A stretch of DNA of 64,000 nt from JBBECJ01 sp963763325. Lineage in GTDB: Bacteria > Chloroflexota > Chloroflexia > Thermomicrobiales > CFX8. Shown in pieces: positions 32,830 through 42,799 of this stretch. Position numbers and translations under genes: made by a program. Under the pieces are notes generated by a model. It was not told where the DNA came from, searched no databases, and was given only the letters and a program-made list of their open reading frames with translations. Position 1 is the stretch's first letter, and the number at the start of each line of letters is the position of its first letter. The stretch lies in assembly GCA_963763325.1 (NCBI GenBank), contig CAVXOL010000012.1, positions 24,357 through 88,356 of the forward strand. The letters run 5' to 3'.

Positions 32830-34707
32830 ATGGATTCTGCCGCATGGCATTCGCTGCACCGGATGATGAGCGACAAGAAGGATCACCGACCAGTTTCCAG
32901 AGTGACTCTGAGGCGAATTGGTGCCTTCGCGAAGGTTCGACGCGGCCAACTGGCGTTGTTCCTCCTGCTCAGCGTTGTGACAGCATCCCTGGCGGTCGCA
33001 ACACCGGTGCTGGCGGGCCGGGTTGTCGATGCGATCGTGAACGGTGAGTCGGAGGGAGTCGTCATCCGGCTCGCGGCACTGATCGCCATCATCGCGCTCG
33101 CCGAAGCCGGAATCAGCATCCTGACGCGCTGGCTGTCGTCCAATATCGGTGAGGGTCTGATCCTCGACCTGCGCACCGCGGTATTCGACCACGTGCTACG
33201 CATGCCGATCGCCTTCTTCATGCGTACGCGCACTGGTGCGCTCGTCAGCCGGCTCAACAGCGATGTGATGGGCGCGCAACGGGCATTCAGTGACACGCTT
33301 TCGGGCGTTGTCAGCAACGTCGTGATGTTGGTCTTAACGCTTGTCGTGATGCTCGGTATCTCGTGGCAGATCACTCTGCTCGCACTCGTGCTGCTGCCGG
33401 TGTTCGTGCTGCCTGCCCGTCGGATGGGTTCACGGTTGGCAGCGCTACGCCGTGAGGCGGCAAACCACAACGCGACGATGAGCACGCAGATGACTGAACG
33501 CTTCTCCGCACCTGGTGCGACACTCGTAAAGCTCTACGGTCGACCAGTCGATGAGTCTGCCGAGTTCGCGAGGCGGGCCGGGCGGGTGCGCGATATCGGT
33601 GTCCGCTCGGCGATGTTGCAGTCGGTTTTCATTACGGCATTGACCTCGGTGTCGGCGCTGGCGTTGGCGCTGGTCTATGGTCTTGGCGGTTACTACGCGT
33701 TGCGAGGGGAACTGGAACCTGGCGCGGTCGTCGCGCTAGCGTTGCTTTTGACACGCCTCTATTCTCCGCTCACCGCGCTGGCCAATGCTCGCGTCGAGGT
33801 GATGGGCGCACTCGTGAGCTTCGAACGGGTCTTCGAGGTGCTCGACCTTCAGCCGCTGATCGCCGACAGTCCGGACGCGCGCCGTGTGCCCGAAGGGCCT
33901 GTGTCGGTCGAGTTCGTTGATGTGCATTTCAGCTATCCGTCAGCGGACAAGGTCTCGCTCGCGTCACTGGAGGAGGTTGCAGACCTCGACACGCGCGGGG
34001 GCGTCGAAGTGCTGCACGGTATATCTTTTCGCGCCGAGCCAGGAGAGATGGTGGCGCTGGTCGGCTCCTCTGGAGCCGGGAAGTCGACGATCGCCCAACT
34101 GCTGCCACGGCTCTACGATGTGGACAGTGGTGCGGTTCTCCTGGCAGGCGTCGATGTGCGCGATCTTTCGGCGGAGTCGATCCGCGAGACGCTCGGAATG
34201 GTGACGCAGGACGGACACCTGTTCCATGAATCGGTGCGTGCCAACCTGCTCCTGGCACAGCCGACAGCGACCGACGACGATCTGTGGGACGCGCTCCGTC
34301 GCGCCAGAATCGACGATATTGTCACGTCGCTGCCCGACGGGCTCGACACGATCGTCGGTGAGCGAGGCTATCGGCTGTCGGGCGGTGAACGTCAGCGGCT
34401 AACGATCGCCCGACTTCTCCTTGCTCGCCCGAGGGTCGTCATCCTCGACGAAGCGACCGCACATCTCGATTCAACATCCGAAGTCGCGTTGTCTGACGCA
34501 ATGGCGGAAGCTCTGAGCGGTCGAACGGTCGTCGTCATCGCCCATCGGCTCTCGACAGTGCGGGCCGCTGATCTCATTCTGGTGATCGAGGACGGCCGGG
34601 TGGTCGAGCGAGGCAAGCATTTCGAACTGCTCGCGATGGGTGGCCGGTACGAAGAGCTGCACCGAACCCAATTTCGTGAGTCGGGGGCGGAGATCCTGTC
34701 GTCCTGA
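32830..34707 (+). CDS. ABC exporter, permease and ATPase in one chain
   Basis: 625 residues. An ABC transporter type 1 membrane domain (about residues 40-330, six membrane segments) is followed by a nucleotide-binding domain with Walker A V-G-S-S-G-A-G-K-S-T, signature L-S-G-G-E-R-Q-R, Walker B V-V-I-L-D-E-A-T-A-H-L-D (catalytic Glu present) and the H-loop A-H-R-L-S-T. Half-transporter of the MsbA/lipid or multidrug exporter group; works as a dimer. Substrate unknown. The 275 bases upstream hold no gene I can recognise. Confidence 0.92.
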   Translation: MDSAAWHSLHRMMSDKKDHRPVSRVTLRRIGAFAKVRRGQLALFLLLSVVTASLAVATPVLAGRVVDAIVNGESEGVVIRLAALIAIIALAEAGISILTRWLSSNIGEGLILDLRTAVFDHVLRMPIAFFMRTRTGALVSRLNSDVMGAQRAFSDTLSGVVSNVVMLVLTLVVMLGISWQITLLALVLLPVFVLPARRMGSRLAALRREAANHNATMSTQMTERFSAPGATLVKLYGRPVDESAEFARRAGRVRDIGVRSAMLQSVFITALTSVSALALALVYGLGGYYALRGELEPGAVVALALLLTRLYSPLTALANARVEVMGALVSFERVFEVLDLQPLIADSPDARRVPEGPVSVEFVDVHFSYPSADKVSLASLEEVADLDTRGGVEVLHGISFRAEPGEMVALVGSSGAGKSTIAQLLPRLYDVDSGAVLLAGVDVRDLSAESIRETLGMVTQDGHLFHESVRANLLLAQPTATDDDLWDALRRARIDDIVTSLPDGLDTIVGERGYRLSGGERQRLTIARLLLARPRVVILDEATAHLDSTSEVALSDAMAEALSGRTVVVIAHRLSTVRAADLILVIEDGRVVERGKHFELLAMGGRYEELHRTQFRESGAEILSS

Positions 34708-34779
34708 CCATCTGTTGCGATCAACAACACTACGAGGCGGCGCCAGTCGCGCGGGCTCGTCGTCGATTTCCGTAACTAC

Positions 34780-36741
34780 TCAGTTGGCTGAGTCGACGTA
34801 GCGCTTCCGGCGTAACGGTTTTGCTGATGTCATGATCGCGGCCGGGATCGAGATCAGGCGCTCGACCGGACTGCGACGATTCGACTGCCTTGCGGGTCGG
34901 ACAGCGCGAACCGGGACAACGGGAACCGGGGTCGTCGTCCGCTTCTGTCGCGGACCAGCCGTGATCGCCGGACCAAGCATCTCGATCAGTTCGCTGGATT
35001 CAACCGTCTCGACATCGAGGAGGCGTTCGGCAAGTTGGTCCAGCTCGGTGCGATGTTCGAACAGGATCTGGCGTGCAATGTCTCGGGCAGTGTTGACCAG
35101 CTCGCGAGCTTCGGATTCGGCAGCATAGGTGGTGCGCTGTGAGAAGCTGAACTGGCCATCGTCACCGCTTGAGAGCAGTCCGAACGCCTGACCCATCCCG
35201 TAGCGCGAGACCATCGAGAGCGTCATGCCGGACGCGCGTTCGAGGTCGTTGGACGAGCCGGTCGTTACCTCGCCGAAAACGATCTCTTCGGCGGCATATC
35301 CGCCGAGCATCGAAGCCAGCCTGTCGGTCAACTGCTGGCGAGTCCAGAGGCCACGATCCTCTTCAGGGACGAACATCGTAAATCCGCCCGCCTGGCCGCG
35401 AGACACAATCGTCACTTTCGAGACCGGATCACCCTGAGGCAGATAATGAGCGACCAGCGCATGCCCTGCCTCGTGGTACGCGATCGTCTCTCGTTCGCGA
35501 TCACTGAAGCGCTTGTTGCGGCGCGCCGGGCCGGCCAGCGTGCGGTCGATTGCTTCGGTCAGCGTATCCATCTCAATAATGGAGGCATGTCGACGTGCAC
35601 TGAGAATTGCAGCCTCGTTCATCAGGTTGGCAAGATCGGCGCCCGACATCCCGGTTGTCCGTGAGGCGATCAGATCCAGATCGACATCGGCTGCCAGCGG
35701 CTTCCCACGAGAATGGACGCGAAGGATCGCGGCACGCGCGGCGCGGTCAGGCAGATCGACGTGAACCTTGCGGTCGAAGCGTCCGGGACGAAGCAGTGCG
35801 GAGTCAAGAATATCGATCCGGTTTGTTGCCGCCATCACGACGACAGTCGACCGTTGGTCGAAGCCATCCATTTCGACCAGGATCTGGTTCAGTGTCTGAT
35901 CGTATTCCGATGAGTGCTCGGCCTTGCCACGCTTTCGGCCGACTGCGTCGATTTCGTCGATAAAGATGATCGCTGGGGCGCATTCACGGGCACGTTTGAA
36001 TAGTTCACGGACTCTGCTCGCGCCAACTCCAACGTACAACTCTACGAACTCACTACCGCTGACGGAGAAGAATGACGCCCGCGCCTCGCCTGCCACCGCC
36101 CGCGCAAGCAACGTCTTGCCTGTTCCAGGGGGGCCCGCCATCATCACGCCGCGCGGAATCCGAGCGCCGAGCTTGTGGTACCGCTCCGGGTCGCGCAAGA
36201 AGTCGATCACGTCGGCGAGCTCTTCCTTGACCTCTTCTGAACCGGCCACGTCTGTCAGCAGCACCGCCGTTCGATCGCCGGGGCGGATCGGGTCAAAGGC
36301 GCCACGCCGCGAACTGTTGCGGCTGAACCCCGATTGGCTGCGCCGAATGAAGAAGAACGCTCCGACCATGATCAGAACGACGACGCCGATCTTGAGGAGC
36401 GGCGAGGCCTGCGATATCGCGGACTGCTGTTCGACCGTGATCAATGGCCAGGTCTGGAACGGGATTTCTGCTGTTGTCAGAATGTCGGCCATGTAAGTAC
36501 CGGAGGGCAACTCGACCAGACGGCTCGGGGTTTCAGCGTCCTTGTACTCGATCGTAGCTGTACGGCCATTACGATCTTCGACAATCGTTGCGACCTTGCC
36601 GGCCTGAATGTCGTTGGTGAGGGAGACGATGTCGATCGAGTCCGGGGTCGAATTCCCCTGAAACCCGAAGGCGAGGGCGAGACCGAGCATTGCGATCGCG
36701 AACGTCGCAACGATGACCATTCTGACATTTCGCATATTCAT
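34780..36741 (-). CDS. ftsH: ATP-dependent zinc metalloprotease FtsH
   Basis: 653 residues. Two membrane segments (about 8-28 and ~115-135) flank a short external domain; the AAA domain has Walker A G-P-P-G-T-G-K-T, Walker B I-I-F-I-D-E-I-D-A-V-G and the SRH N-R-I-D-I-L-D-S-A-L-L-R-P-G-R-F-D; the protease site is H-E-A-G-H near residue 435. Degrades membrane and regulatory proteins. Start at 36741 (TGAGGT five bases upstream) gives M-N-M-R-N-V; upstream extension to 36789 is unlikely. C-terminal tail is basic and low complexity. Confidence 0.95.
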   Translation of the reverse strand: MNMRNVRMVIVATFAIAMLGLALAFGFQGNSTPDSIDIVSLTNDIQAGKVATIVEDRNGRTATIEYKDAETPSRLVELPSGTYMADILTTAEIPFQTWPLITVEQQSAISQASPLLKIGVVVLIMVGAFFFIRRSQSGFSRNSSRRGAFDPIRPGDRTAVLLTDVAGSEEVKEELADVIDFLRDPERYHKLGARIPRGVMMAGPPGTGKTLLARAVAGEARASFFSVSGSEFVELYVGVGASRVRELFKRARECAPAIIFIDEIDAVGRKRGKAEHSSEYDQTLNQILVEMDGFDQRSTVVVMAATNRIDILDSALLRPGRFDRKVHVDLPDRAARAAILRVHSRGKPLAADVDLDLIASRTTGMSGADLANLMNEAAILSARRHASIIEMDTLTEAIDRTLAGPARRNKRFSDRERETIAYHEAGHALVAHYLPQGDPVSKVTIVSRGQAGGFTMFVPEEDRGLWTRQQLTDRLASMLGGYAAEEIVFGEVTTGSSNDLERASGMTLSMVSRYGMGQAFGLLSSGDDGQFSFSQRTTYAAESEARELVNTARDIARQILFEHRTELDQLAERLLDVETVESSELIEMLGPAITAGPRQKRTTTPVPVVPVRAVRPARQSNRRSPVERLISIPAAIMTSAKPLRRKRYVDSAN

Positions 36742-36962
36742 CAGGACCTCACGGAATTGGTTCCCGGTGAGCGCAGGGCCGCGCCACACACACCAGATTC
36801 AAGAGCGGATATCCCAGAGGACAACCAGTCGAGTGTCATTCGATGCTACTCCCTGTTGGGCAGGAATACCAGCCCTACCAGTCGTGATGCAGACGCTTGA
36901 TACGGTTTTGTGACCATGCGGGCTGCCGAGACAACGACGTAGCTACCACAGGCTGAAGTCCG

Positions 36963-36999
36963 CGACGCCCGAGACCGTCACGGAGAGTCTCGGGCGTCG
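36963..36999 (-). terminator. Long hairpin between the MoxR-like gene and ftsH
   Basis: A perfect 13 bp GC-rich stem (36963-36975 with 36987-36999) around an 11-base loop, 10 bases downstream of the MoxR-like gene's stop. It lacks a U-tract on either strand, so termination strength is uncertain, but position fits the end of that transcript. Confidence 0.6.
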
Positions 37000-37008
37000 T
37001 TCACGAAT

Positions 37009-38307
37009 CTAGAGCTCGACGAAGTATGTGTTGCAGGCCCGATCGATCAGATTTGTCGACAAGGTCGCAGGTTGGTCGAGGTACTTGGCAATACCAGTCA
37101 GCGTCCGCAGGATATCGCGTGGATGGCAGGCGCGTAGCTCCCGCTTTGGCTTGACGTAGTACTCCCGAAGCAGATAGACAAGGCCATTCTGGTCGAACGG
37201 AACGCCCAGTGCATCGCATTGTCGGCGAAAGATCTCGCGGAAGTTGTCCAGCGTTGGGTTTTCGATCTTTACCTTGCACTGAATACGTCGCAGGAACGCC
37301 TCGTCAACGAGGTCTTTCGGCGCCAGATTGGTTGAGAACACGATGATTTCGTCGAACGGGATTTCGATCTTCTTCCCTGTATGAAGGGTCAGGAAGTCGA
37401 TCCGCTTTTCGAGCGGAACGATCCAGCGGTTGAGCAATTCACTCGGACGCACCTGTTGGCGCCCAAAGTCGTCGATCATGAACATCCCACCGTTGGCCTT
37501 CATCTGGAACGGGGCCTCGTAGAACTTGTTAGCAGAGTCCCAGACCAGGTCGAGACTTTGGAGCACCAACTCGCCACCGACAACGATATACGGTCGGCGG
37601 CAGACAACCCACCGGCGGTCGATGTCGGACTTCCCACCAGGAATGCCAACCGGGATGTGGTTGTGAAGATCAAGCACCTTAATCACCTGTCCGTCGACGG
37701 TGATGGCGTGCGGGATCAGGATCGAGCCACCTAGAAGTTCGGTTACGCGCTCGGCAAGGACAGTCTTTCCGTTGCCTGGCTCCCCGTAAAGGAAGAGCGA
37801 GCGGCCAGTCGTCACAGCCTGCCCGAGGACATCGATAATCTCGTCTGGCACGATCAGGTCAGCAGTCGCGCGGCGGACGTCCTGTGGCGTTACCTTTACG
37901 TTCCCGATCGCCTGTGACTTGACGACCTCTTTGTATGCTTCGAGCGTAACCGGTGCCGGACCGACGTAAGCGCTGCGGTTGATGACATCGTGGGCGCGGG
38001 CATTGCCTTTGGGCGTCACAAGATACTGATAGGCGAGTTCACCAAATCCACTCGAACCAACGACCTCGACAAGTTCTTCGCGCTTGAGGAGGGTCAGAGC
38101 GCGGTCGACGACGTTGAAGAATGGCAGGCAGAGGGTGTCTGCAATCGCCTGAGCCGTGGTCATCGAGTTGAAGTAAATGACTTTGATAATAAGGTCGGAA
38201 ATGAAACTGAGATCAAGGCCGGTCTCGTCAATGTTCTGCGGCTCACGTAGAAACGGGTTGAGAGAGGCGGTTGGTGGCCTCGGTTGAGATCTGGAAGTCG
38301 CGACCAT
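37009..38307 (-). CDS. MoxR-like AAA ATPase
   Basis: 432 residues. A ~130-residue N-terminal domain of winged-helix character (A-I-A-D-T-L-C-L-P, L-T-L-L-K-R-E-E-L-V) precedes an AAA module: Walker A L-Y-G-E-P-G-N-G-K-T, Walker B G-G-M-F-M-I-D-D-F-G, then I-V-F-S-T-N-L. Such proteins act as chaperones or in pilus/secretion systems in other Chloroflexota, but no such partner genes are here. I prefer the ATG at 38307 (GGGAAGG upstream); an ATG at 38346 would add 13 residues. Confidence 0.8.
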   Translation of the reverse strand: MVATSRSQPRPPTASLNPFLREPQNIDETGLDLSFISDLIIKVIYFNSMTTAQAIADTLCLPFFNVVDRALTLLKREELVEVVGSSGFGELAYQYLVTPKGNARAHDVINRSAYVGPAPVTLEAYKEVVKSQAIGNVKVTPQDVRRATADLIVPDEIIDVLGQAVTTGRSLFLYGEPGNGKTVLAERVTELLGGSILIPHAITVDGQVIKVLDLHNHIPVGIPGGKSDIDRRWVVCRRPYIVVGGELVLQSLDLVWDSANKFYEAPFQMKANGGMFMIDDFGRQQVRPSELLNRWIVPLEKRIDFLTLHTGKKIEIPFDEIIVFSTNLAPKDLVDEAFLRRIQCKVKIENPTLDNFREIFRRQCDALGVPFDQNGLVYLLREYYVKPKRELRACHPRDILRTLTGIAKYLDQPATLSTNLIDRACNTYFVEL

Positions 38308-38481
38308 CTCCGGCCTTCCCTGTTCAAACGGACTGCTATCTGCCATACCGGCATCGATCTGCCTGATACAACAAGCCTATGGAACATCGATGAAGGGCGC
38401 GATAGCAATGCAGTCCTGTTTGTCGACGATGGCCTTCGAAAGTCAGAGTACCTGGATACTATGTTTGCCTGACATTCACGG

Positions 38482-39471
38482 TCAGCGCAGGACGACAAGA
38501 TCCCCTTCGGCCAATCCGGACACGATTTCGACGCGTCCGTTGCCGCGATAGCCGAGCTCGACTTCGCGTTCCTCGGTGCCGTTGTCGGTCTCCACGACGA
38601 CGAATGAACGGTCGCCGACAGTCCGAAGGGCAGCCTCTGGAATCAGCAGCACGTCATTTCGGGCGGCCGTCACGATCGTGACATCGGCGTTCATCCCTGG
38701 CCGAAGGTCAAGCTCGTCGGTCGGCTCGAACGTGATTTCAGCCGCGAACACGGTCGCTCCACCCTGCTGTCGTGCTTGCGGAGCCGTGCTGACAACCTGA
38801 CCGGTCAACTCGGACGCCGGGAACGCATCGAGACGAAAGCGCACCTCGGCTCCCGGAGCGACGTTTGGCAAGTCCAGCTCATCAACGTCGGCAACAACTG
38901 TCAGATCGTCGCGCGATGCAATCCGGGCGACCGGCTGGTTCGCGGAGATGACGTCACCGGCTCGGACCTGCAACTCGATGATCATTCCTGCCCGAGGGCT
39001 GGTGATAGCGCCGCTTCGTCGAGCATCGATCGCATCCGAAACTGCCGCCTCTGCTCGTTCGACCCGCGCGGCGGCAGACAGAACATCCAGCCGAAGTTCA
39101 GCATTGGAACTGTCAGCATCAGCCTGTTGCTCGGCCACCTGGAGTGCGAATTCCGCTTGTTCCAGCTCTCGTTCGGCATTCTCGACCGCACGATCGAACG
39201 GTTCGATGTCGAGGAGAATCACGATATCGCCCTCGGCGACAACATCGCCAGCTCTGACACCAAGCATCTCGATCGAACCACCCTGTTCCGAGCGGACCGT
39301 AGTCGCGCCGGTCGCCTGCAAAGTCCCAACGGTCTGAATCGTGACATCAATCGAGCCGCGTTCGACTGCCGCAGTCGTCTGATCGTCTTGTTGCTGGCTC
39401 AAGTACCAGATTCCGACTGCGACGAAGACCGCGACGACTGCCAGTCCTGCCAGAAGCCGCGACCTATTCAT
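38482..39471 (-). CDS. HlyD/MacA-like membrane fusion (adaptor) protein
   Basis: 329 residues. One N-terminal membrane anchor (residues ~6-24), then lipoyl half (V-R-A-G-D-V-V-A-E-G-D-I-V), a coiled-coil hairpin (L-E-Q-A-E-F-A-L-Q-V-A-E-Q-Q), the second lipoyl half, and a beta-barrel with R-P-G-M-N-A-D-V. Pairs with the permease and ATPase upstream as a MacAB-like set. Starts at the ATG overlapping the permease stop. An outer-membrane channel is not encoded nearby, and if this is a monoderm Chloroflexota the adaptor would act outside a single membrane. Confidence 0.88.
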   Translation of the reverse strand: MNRSRLLAGLAVVAVFVAVGIWYLSQQQDDQTTAAVERGSIDVTIQTVGTLQATGATTVRSEQGGSIEMLGVRAGDVVAEGDIVILLDIEPFDRAVENAERELEQAEFALQVAEQQADADSSNAELRLDVLSAAARVERAEAAVSDAIDARRSGAITSPRAGMIIELQVRAGDVISANQPVARIASRDDLTVVADVDELDLPNVAPGAEVRFRLDAFPASELTGQVVSTAPQARQQGGATVFAAEITFEPTDELDLRPGMNADVTIVTAARNDVLLIPEAALRTVGDRSFVVVETDNGTEEREVELGYRGNGRVEIVSGLAEGDLVVLR

Positions 39472-41806
39472 AGCGCAACACATGAATCGGACGGATGCGT
39501 GCGGCGATCAAACCGGGTAGCGCTGATACGGCAGTGACCGTCAACAAAGCGACGACAAACGTCATGACGATCGATCCCGGTGAGAGATGAAACGTCAACT
39601 CAAACAGCTCCGCACTCGTGACGTTGACGAGTAAGCGGGCTAGCGGATAACCCACCAGCGTCCCGGCAATCAACCCAATACTGGCCAACATGACCCCTTC
39701 ACTGACGAGCACGAGCAGGATATGTCGCGTCCCGGCGCCGATCGCCCTCAGGACGCCGAACTCTCGTCGTCGCTCTGCGATGCTGATCAGGAGCGTGTTG
39801 GCGATTCCGGAGATTCCAACGATCGCGACGACGACAACCATTGCATTGAGCATCACTGTCAGAATACCAATAGCCTGCCGTGAGCTTTGTTGGTCTGAGT
39901 AGGACGAGTAGGTTACCGGCCCGAACTCGCGGGTGCGTTCCTCGATTGCCGCCAACGCCCGATCGACGCCTTCAGTATCGGATGCCGTCAACTGGTATGC
40001 GAAGACATCGGCTTGTCGACCAAGCGAGCGAAGCCGGTTCACATCCTCGACGTGCATGAAGACCTTGCCGGTCGCCGAGTTTCCGAGGTACGTACTGGAG
40101 TCGTTGACGATGCCGACGACCTGAACCGTCTCGCGTTTCGCGCCGACGTCGAGTTCGCGCCACTCGCCGACGTGCGCGTCGATCTCCTGCGCCAGATTGC
40201 TCGTCAGGACGACACTTGGCGGGTTTGCTCTCGTGACCCACGTGCCGTCAATGAGCCGATACTTGTAGAGCGGGTCCTCGGCCGGCATCCCCCAGATATC
40301 GGTCCGCGTGGACCCGAAGGCGCCGGAGGCGCTCGTCCACGGCTCGACCTGGGTGATCCATGGGTCCTCTTCGAGTTCCGCCGCGAACCCGACCTCGACC
40401 GGCCGCTGGAACGAGACCCAACCGTCGGCACCGTACAGGGCATACAGCTCATCGACCGTTTCCGAGACCGAGCGGCTCAGTGCCTGGGTAGCGACGAATG
40501 CGGCGACGGCGACCGTCACGACCAGGATCGTCGAGATCGTCCTGCGCGGACGGCGTAATGCGTTCCTCATTCCAAGGGCGGCCGCGACGCTCAGGCTGGC
40601 AAGTGGCGCGGAAACACGCAAGAGTCCGCGGTTGGCCGATTCGTTGCGGACGCCTGGCGAGCGCAACAGCGTCGCCACCCGTGAGTTCGCGTTCGCAACA
40701 ACAGGCACCATCGAAGCAGTCAATGTCACCAGCGCACCGACCACTAGCGCGAGTGCAATCTCACGACCGACGATCGCAAACGGCGGTTGTTGCAACCCGG
40801 TCAGCGTCGTCAGGTAGCCGGTGAGTGCGTGTCCGATTGCCAACCCTGCCAGCCAGCCTACCAGTGTCCCGATTGCACCGAGCAGCGAAGCGTAGAGCAG
40901 GTAGGTGAGGACGATCTGCCAACGCCGCCCCCCGACACTCTTGATGATTCCGATCTGGGTCATCTCTTCGCCCATGACAGCTGCCAGTGTGTTTGCGACA
41001 AGGACGGACGACAACGCCGCACCAAGCCACGAAAACACCTGGAGGAGCAGCAGCAACGTCCCGAGTTCGCGGGAACCGACGAAGGCGTTTGGATCGCGCA
41101 CATCGAAGCTCGATATCGAAACGCCGCGCTTGGACAGCAACCTGCTGACATCGGACGCCGTCTGGCTCGCGCGCTCCTGGTCTTCGACTCGAACAAGCAG
41201 GTAGTTATCACCTGATCTTCCAGTCAGCTCGCGGACGGTGGCGGCCGGAACGTAGGCGGTCGCCCTGTTCATCAGCCCGGCGCCGAGCGTCGCCGGAGAA
41301 CGGGTGAAGCCGACGACTGTCGCGTAGACGAGCGGATCGGCTGGAGACTCGCGGATCGCGACGACAGTGCCCAAGGCGATCGGCGCAAGCTCTCTCGCGC
41401 TTTCGTCGAAGGCAACTTCCCCGCGTTGAGGAAACCGCCCCTCAACCAGTTCGACGAGGTCGAGTCGCATCGAGTCAAATGACTCCATGCCGACGAGTCG
41501 AAGGTTTTCCCACCCCGTCCCGGTGTCAAAGCGCGTGAACGTCACCGAGCGAGTTTCGGCCGCGACGACATTGGGCTGGCGCTCGATCAGGTTGGCCGTC
41601 GTCGCGCTCAGACCGTTGGCGAACGTCGCCAGATCGGCCTGCTGGCTACCGGCGTAGGTCAGTCGCTGGGCGTCGGCGATTGAGCGAGCGGTTGAGGAGA
41701 TTGCGACAACGCCTGCAACGCCGAGGACGATGCCAAAGAGCGTCAAGAGGTTGCGCAGCGGTCGCAGCCGAAGATCGCGAAGCACCTTGCTGACGAGTGT
41801 TCGCAT
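39464..41806 (-). CDS. FtsX-family ABC transporter permease with two FtsX modules
   Basis: 780 residues. Two modules, each with an N-terminal membrane segment, a large external domain and three further membrane segments (clusters near residues 15-40, 255-375, 410-440 and 660-780). Membrane layout resembles LolC/MacB-type permeases duplicated, eight or more segments in all. Adjacent adaptor and ATPase complete an export or mechanotransmission complex. Substrate unknown. Confidence 0.88.
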   Translation of the reverse strand: MRTLVSKVLRDLRLRPLRNLLTLFGIVLGVAGVVAISSTARSIADAQRLTYAGSQQADLATFANGLSATTANLIERQPNVVAAETRSVTFTRFDTGTGWENLRLVGMESFDSMRLDLVELVEGRFPQRGEVAFDESARELAPIALGTVVAIRESPADPLVYATVVGFTRSPATLGAGLMNRATAYVPAATVRELTGRSGDNYLLVRVEDQERASQTASDVSRLLSKRGVSISSFDVRDPNAFVGSRELGTLLLLLQVFSWLGAALSSVLVANTLAAVMGEEMTQIGIIKSVGGRRWQIVLTYLLYASLLGAIGTLVGWLAGLAIGHALTGYLTTLTGLQQPPFAIVGREIALALVVGALVTLTASMVPVVANANSRVATLLRSPGVRNESANRGLLRVSAPLASLSVAAALGMRNALRRPRRTISTILVVTVAVAAFVATQALSRSVSETVDELYALYGADGWVSFQRPVEVGFAAELEEDPWITQVEPWTSASGAFGSTRTDIWGMPAEDPLYKYRLIDGTWVTRANPPSVVLTSNLAQEIDAHVGEWRELDVGAKRETVQVVGIVNDSSTYLGNSATGKVFMHVEDVNRLRSLGRQADVFAYQLTASDTEGVDRALAAIEERTREFGPVTYSSYSDQQSSRQAIGILTVMLNAMVVVVAIVGISGIANTLLISIAERRREFGVLRAIGAGTRHILLVLVSEGVMLASIGLIAGTLVGYPLARLLVNVTSAELFELTFHLSPGSIVMTFVVALLTVTAVSALPGLIAARIRPIHVLRYE

Positions 41807-41814
41807 TGTGGCCG

Positions 41815-42540
41815 TCAGCCGTTCGCTGCGAGCGAGACGAGTGGTATCTGAAGGCTGGACTGGTCGTCAACGATCCGACCGTCCCGCATCGTGATCGTGC
41901 GCGATCCACGTGCGGCAACCTCGGGATCGTGAGTGACCATCACGATCGTCGTTCCCTGCTGCCAGAGTTGGTCGAGCAGATCGACGACGATCTCGCCGTT
42001 GCGTGAATCGAGGTTGCCTGTCGGCTCGTCAGCCAGCAGCAACCGTGGCCTGTTGGCGAGTGCCCGCGCGATTGCGACGCGTTGCTGTTCGCCGCCGGAG
42101 AGTTCGGATGGCAGGTTGCCGGCCAGGTCAAGCACGCCGACCTGATCGAGCAACTGGAGTGCGCGTTCCCGTCGATCGCGATTGTTCCCGGCCAGGTCCA
42201 TCGGCAAGAGGATGTTTTCGAGGACGGTCAATGTTGGCATCAGCTGAAAGAACTGAAAGACGATTCCAACTTCGCGCCCGCGCCATGCTGCCAGTGCATT
42301 CTCACTCATGCCGTTGAGTCGTTGACCTGCGACTTCTACCTGGCCATCGTCCGCGCCGTCGATGCCAGCCAGAAGGTTCAATAGCGTCGATTTCCCGCAC
42401 CCAGAAGGACCAACAATCGCGACCCATTCCCCATAGTCAACTGTCAGCGACACACCAGCCAGCGCTGGGATGTCACGACGACCTGTGCGATAGCGCCGGT
42501 AGACGCCCTCAACATTGATTGCGGGCTGCTGATTGTTCAT
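41815..42540 (-). CDS. ABC transporter ATP-binding protein (LolD/MacB type)
   Basis: 241 residues. Walker A G-P-S-G-C-G-K-S-T, Q-loop V-F-Q-F-F-Q-L-M-P-T-L, signature L-S-G-G-E-Q-Q-R, Walker B L-L-L-A-D-E-P-T-G-N-L-D, H-loop V-T-H-D. The M-P-T-L-T-V-L-E-N and E-P-T-G-N-L-D forms are typical of the MacB/LolD group. Start at 42540 (GAAGG upstream). Followed after eight bases by the permease. Confidence 0.92.
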   Translation of the reverse strand: MNNQQPAINVEGVYRRYRTGRRDIPALAGVSLTVDYGEWVAIVGPSGCGKSTLLNLLAGIDGADDGQVEVAGQRLNGMSENALAAWRGREVGIVFQFFQLMPTLTVLENILLPMDLAGNNRDRRERALQLLDQVGVLDLAGNLPSELSGGEQQRVAIARALANRPRLLLADEPTGNLDSRNGEIVVDLLDQLWQQGTTIVMVTHDPEVAARGSRTITMRDGRIVDDQSSLQIPLVSLAANG

Positions 42541-42541
42541 G

Positions 42542-42799
42542 TCACCTTCGAGCGAGGTTGGCAACTGCTAACAGAATGACGGCGCCGAGCGTAGCGATAG
42601 CGAGGCTTTCAAGGAACCCGGCCGTCCCGTCCACATTAAGCAGTTCGAGGATGATGCCGCCGATGAATGCTCCTAGAATGCCGATGACGATGTTGGTAAC
42701 ACAGCCAAAACCACCGCCACGCGTCACGATGCCAGCGATCCAGCCGGCGATCAGTCCGACGACGAGCCACGAAAAAAGTCCTCCGGGATCGAGGTCCAT
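42542..42799 (-). CDS. GlsB/YeaQ/YmgE-family small membrane protein
   Basis: 85 residues with three hydrophobic segments and the glycine-rich pattern of the family (F-S-W-L-V-V-G-L-I-A-G-W-I-A-G, G-I-L-G-A-F-I-G-G). Called transglycosylase-associated or stress-response membrane protein; function poorly known. Starts directly at the stop of the DapA-like gene (TAGATG) and stops one base before the ABC gene's start region. Confidence 0.88.
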   Translation of the reverse strand: MDLDPGGLFSWLVVGLIAGWIAGIVTRGGGFGCVTNIVIGILGAFIGGIILELLNVDGTAGFLESLAIATLGAVILLAVANLARR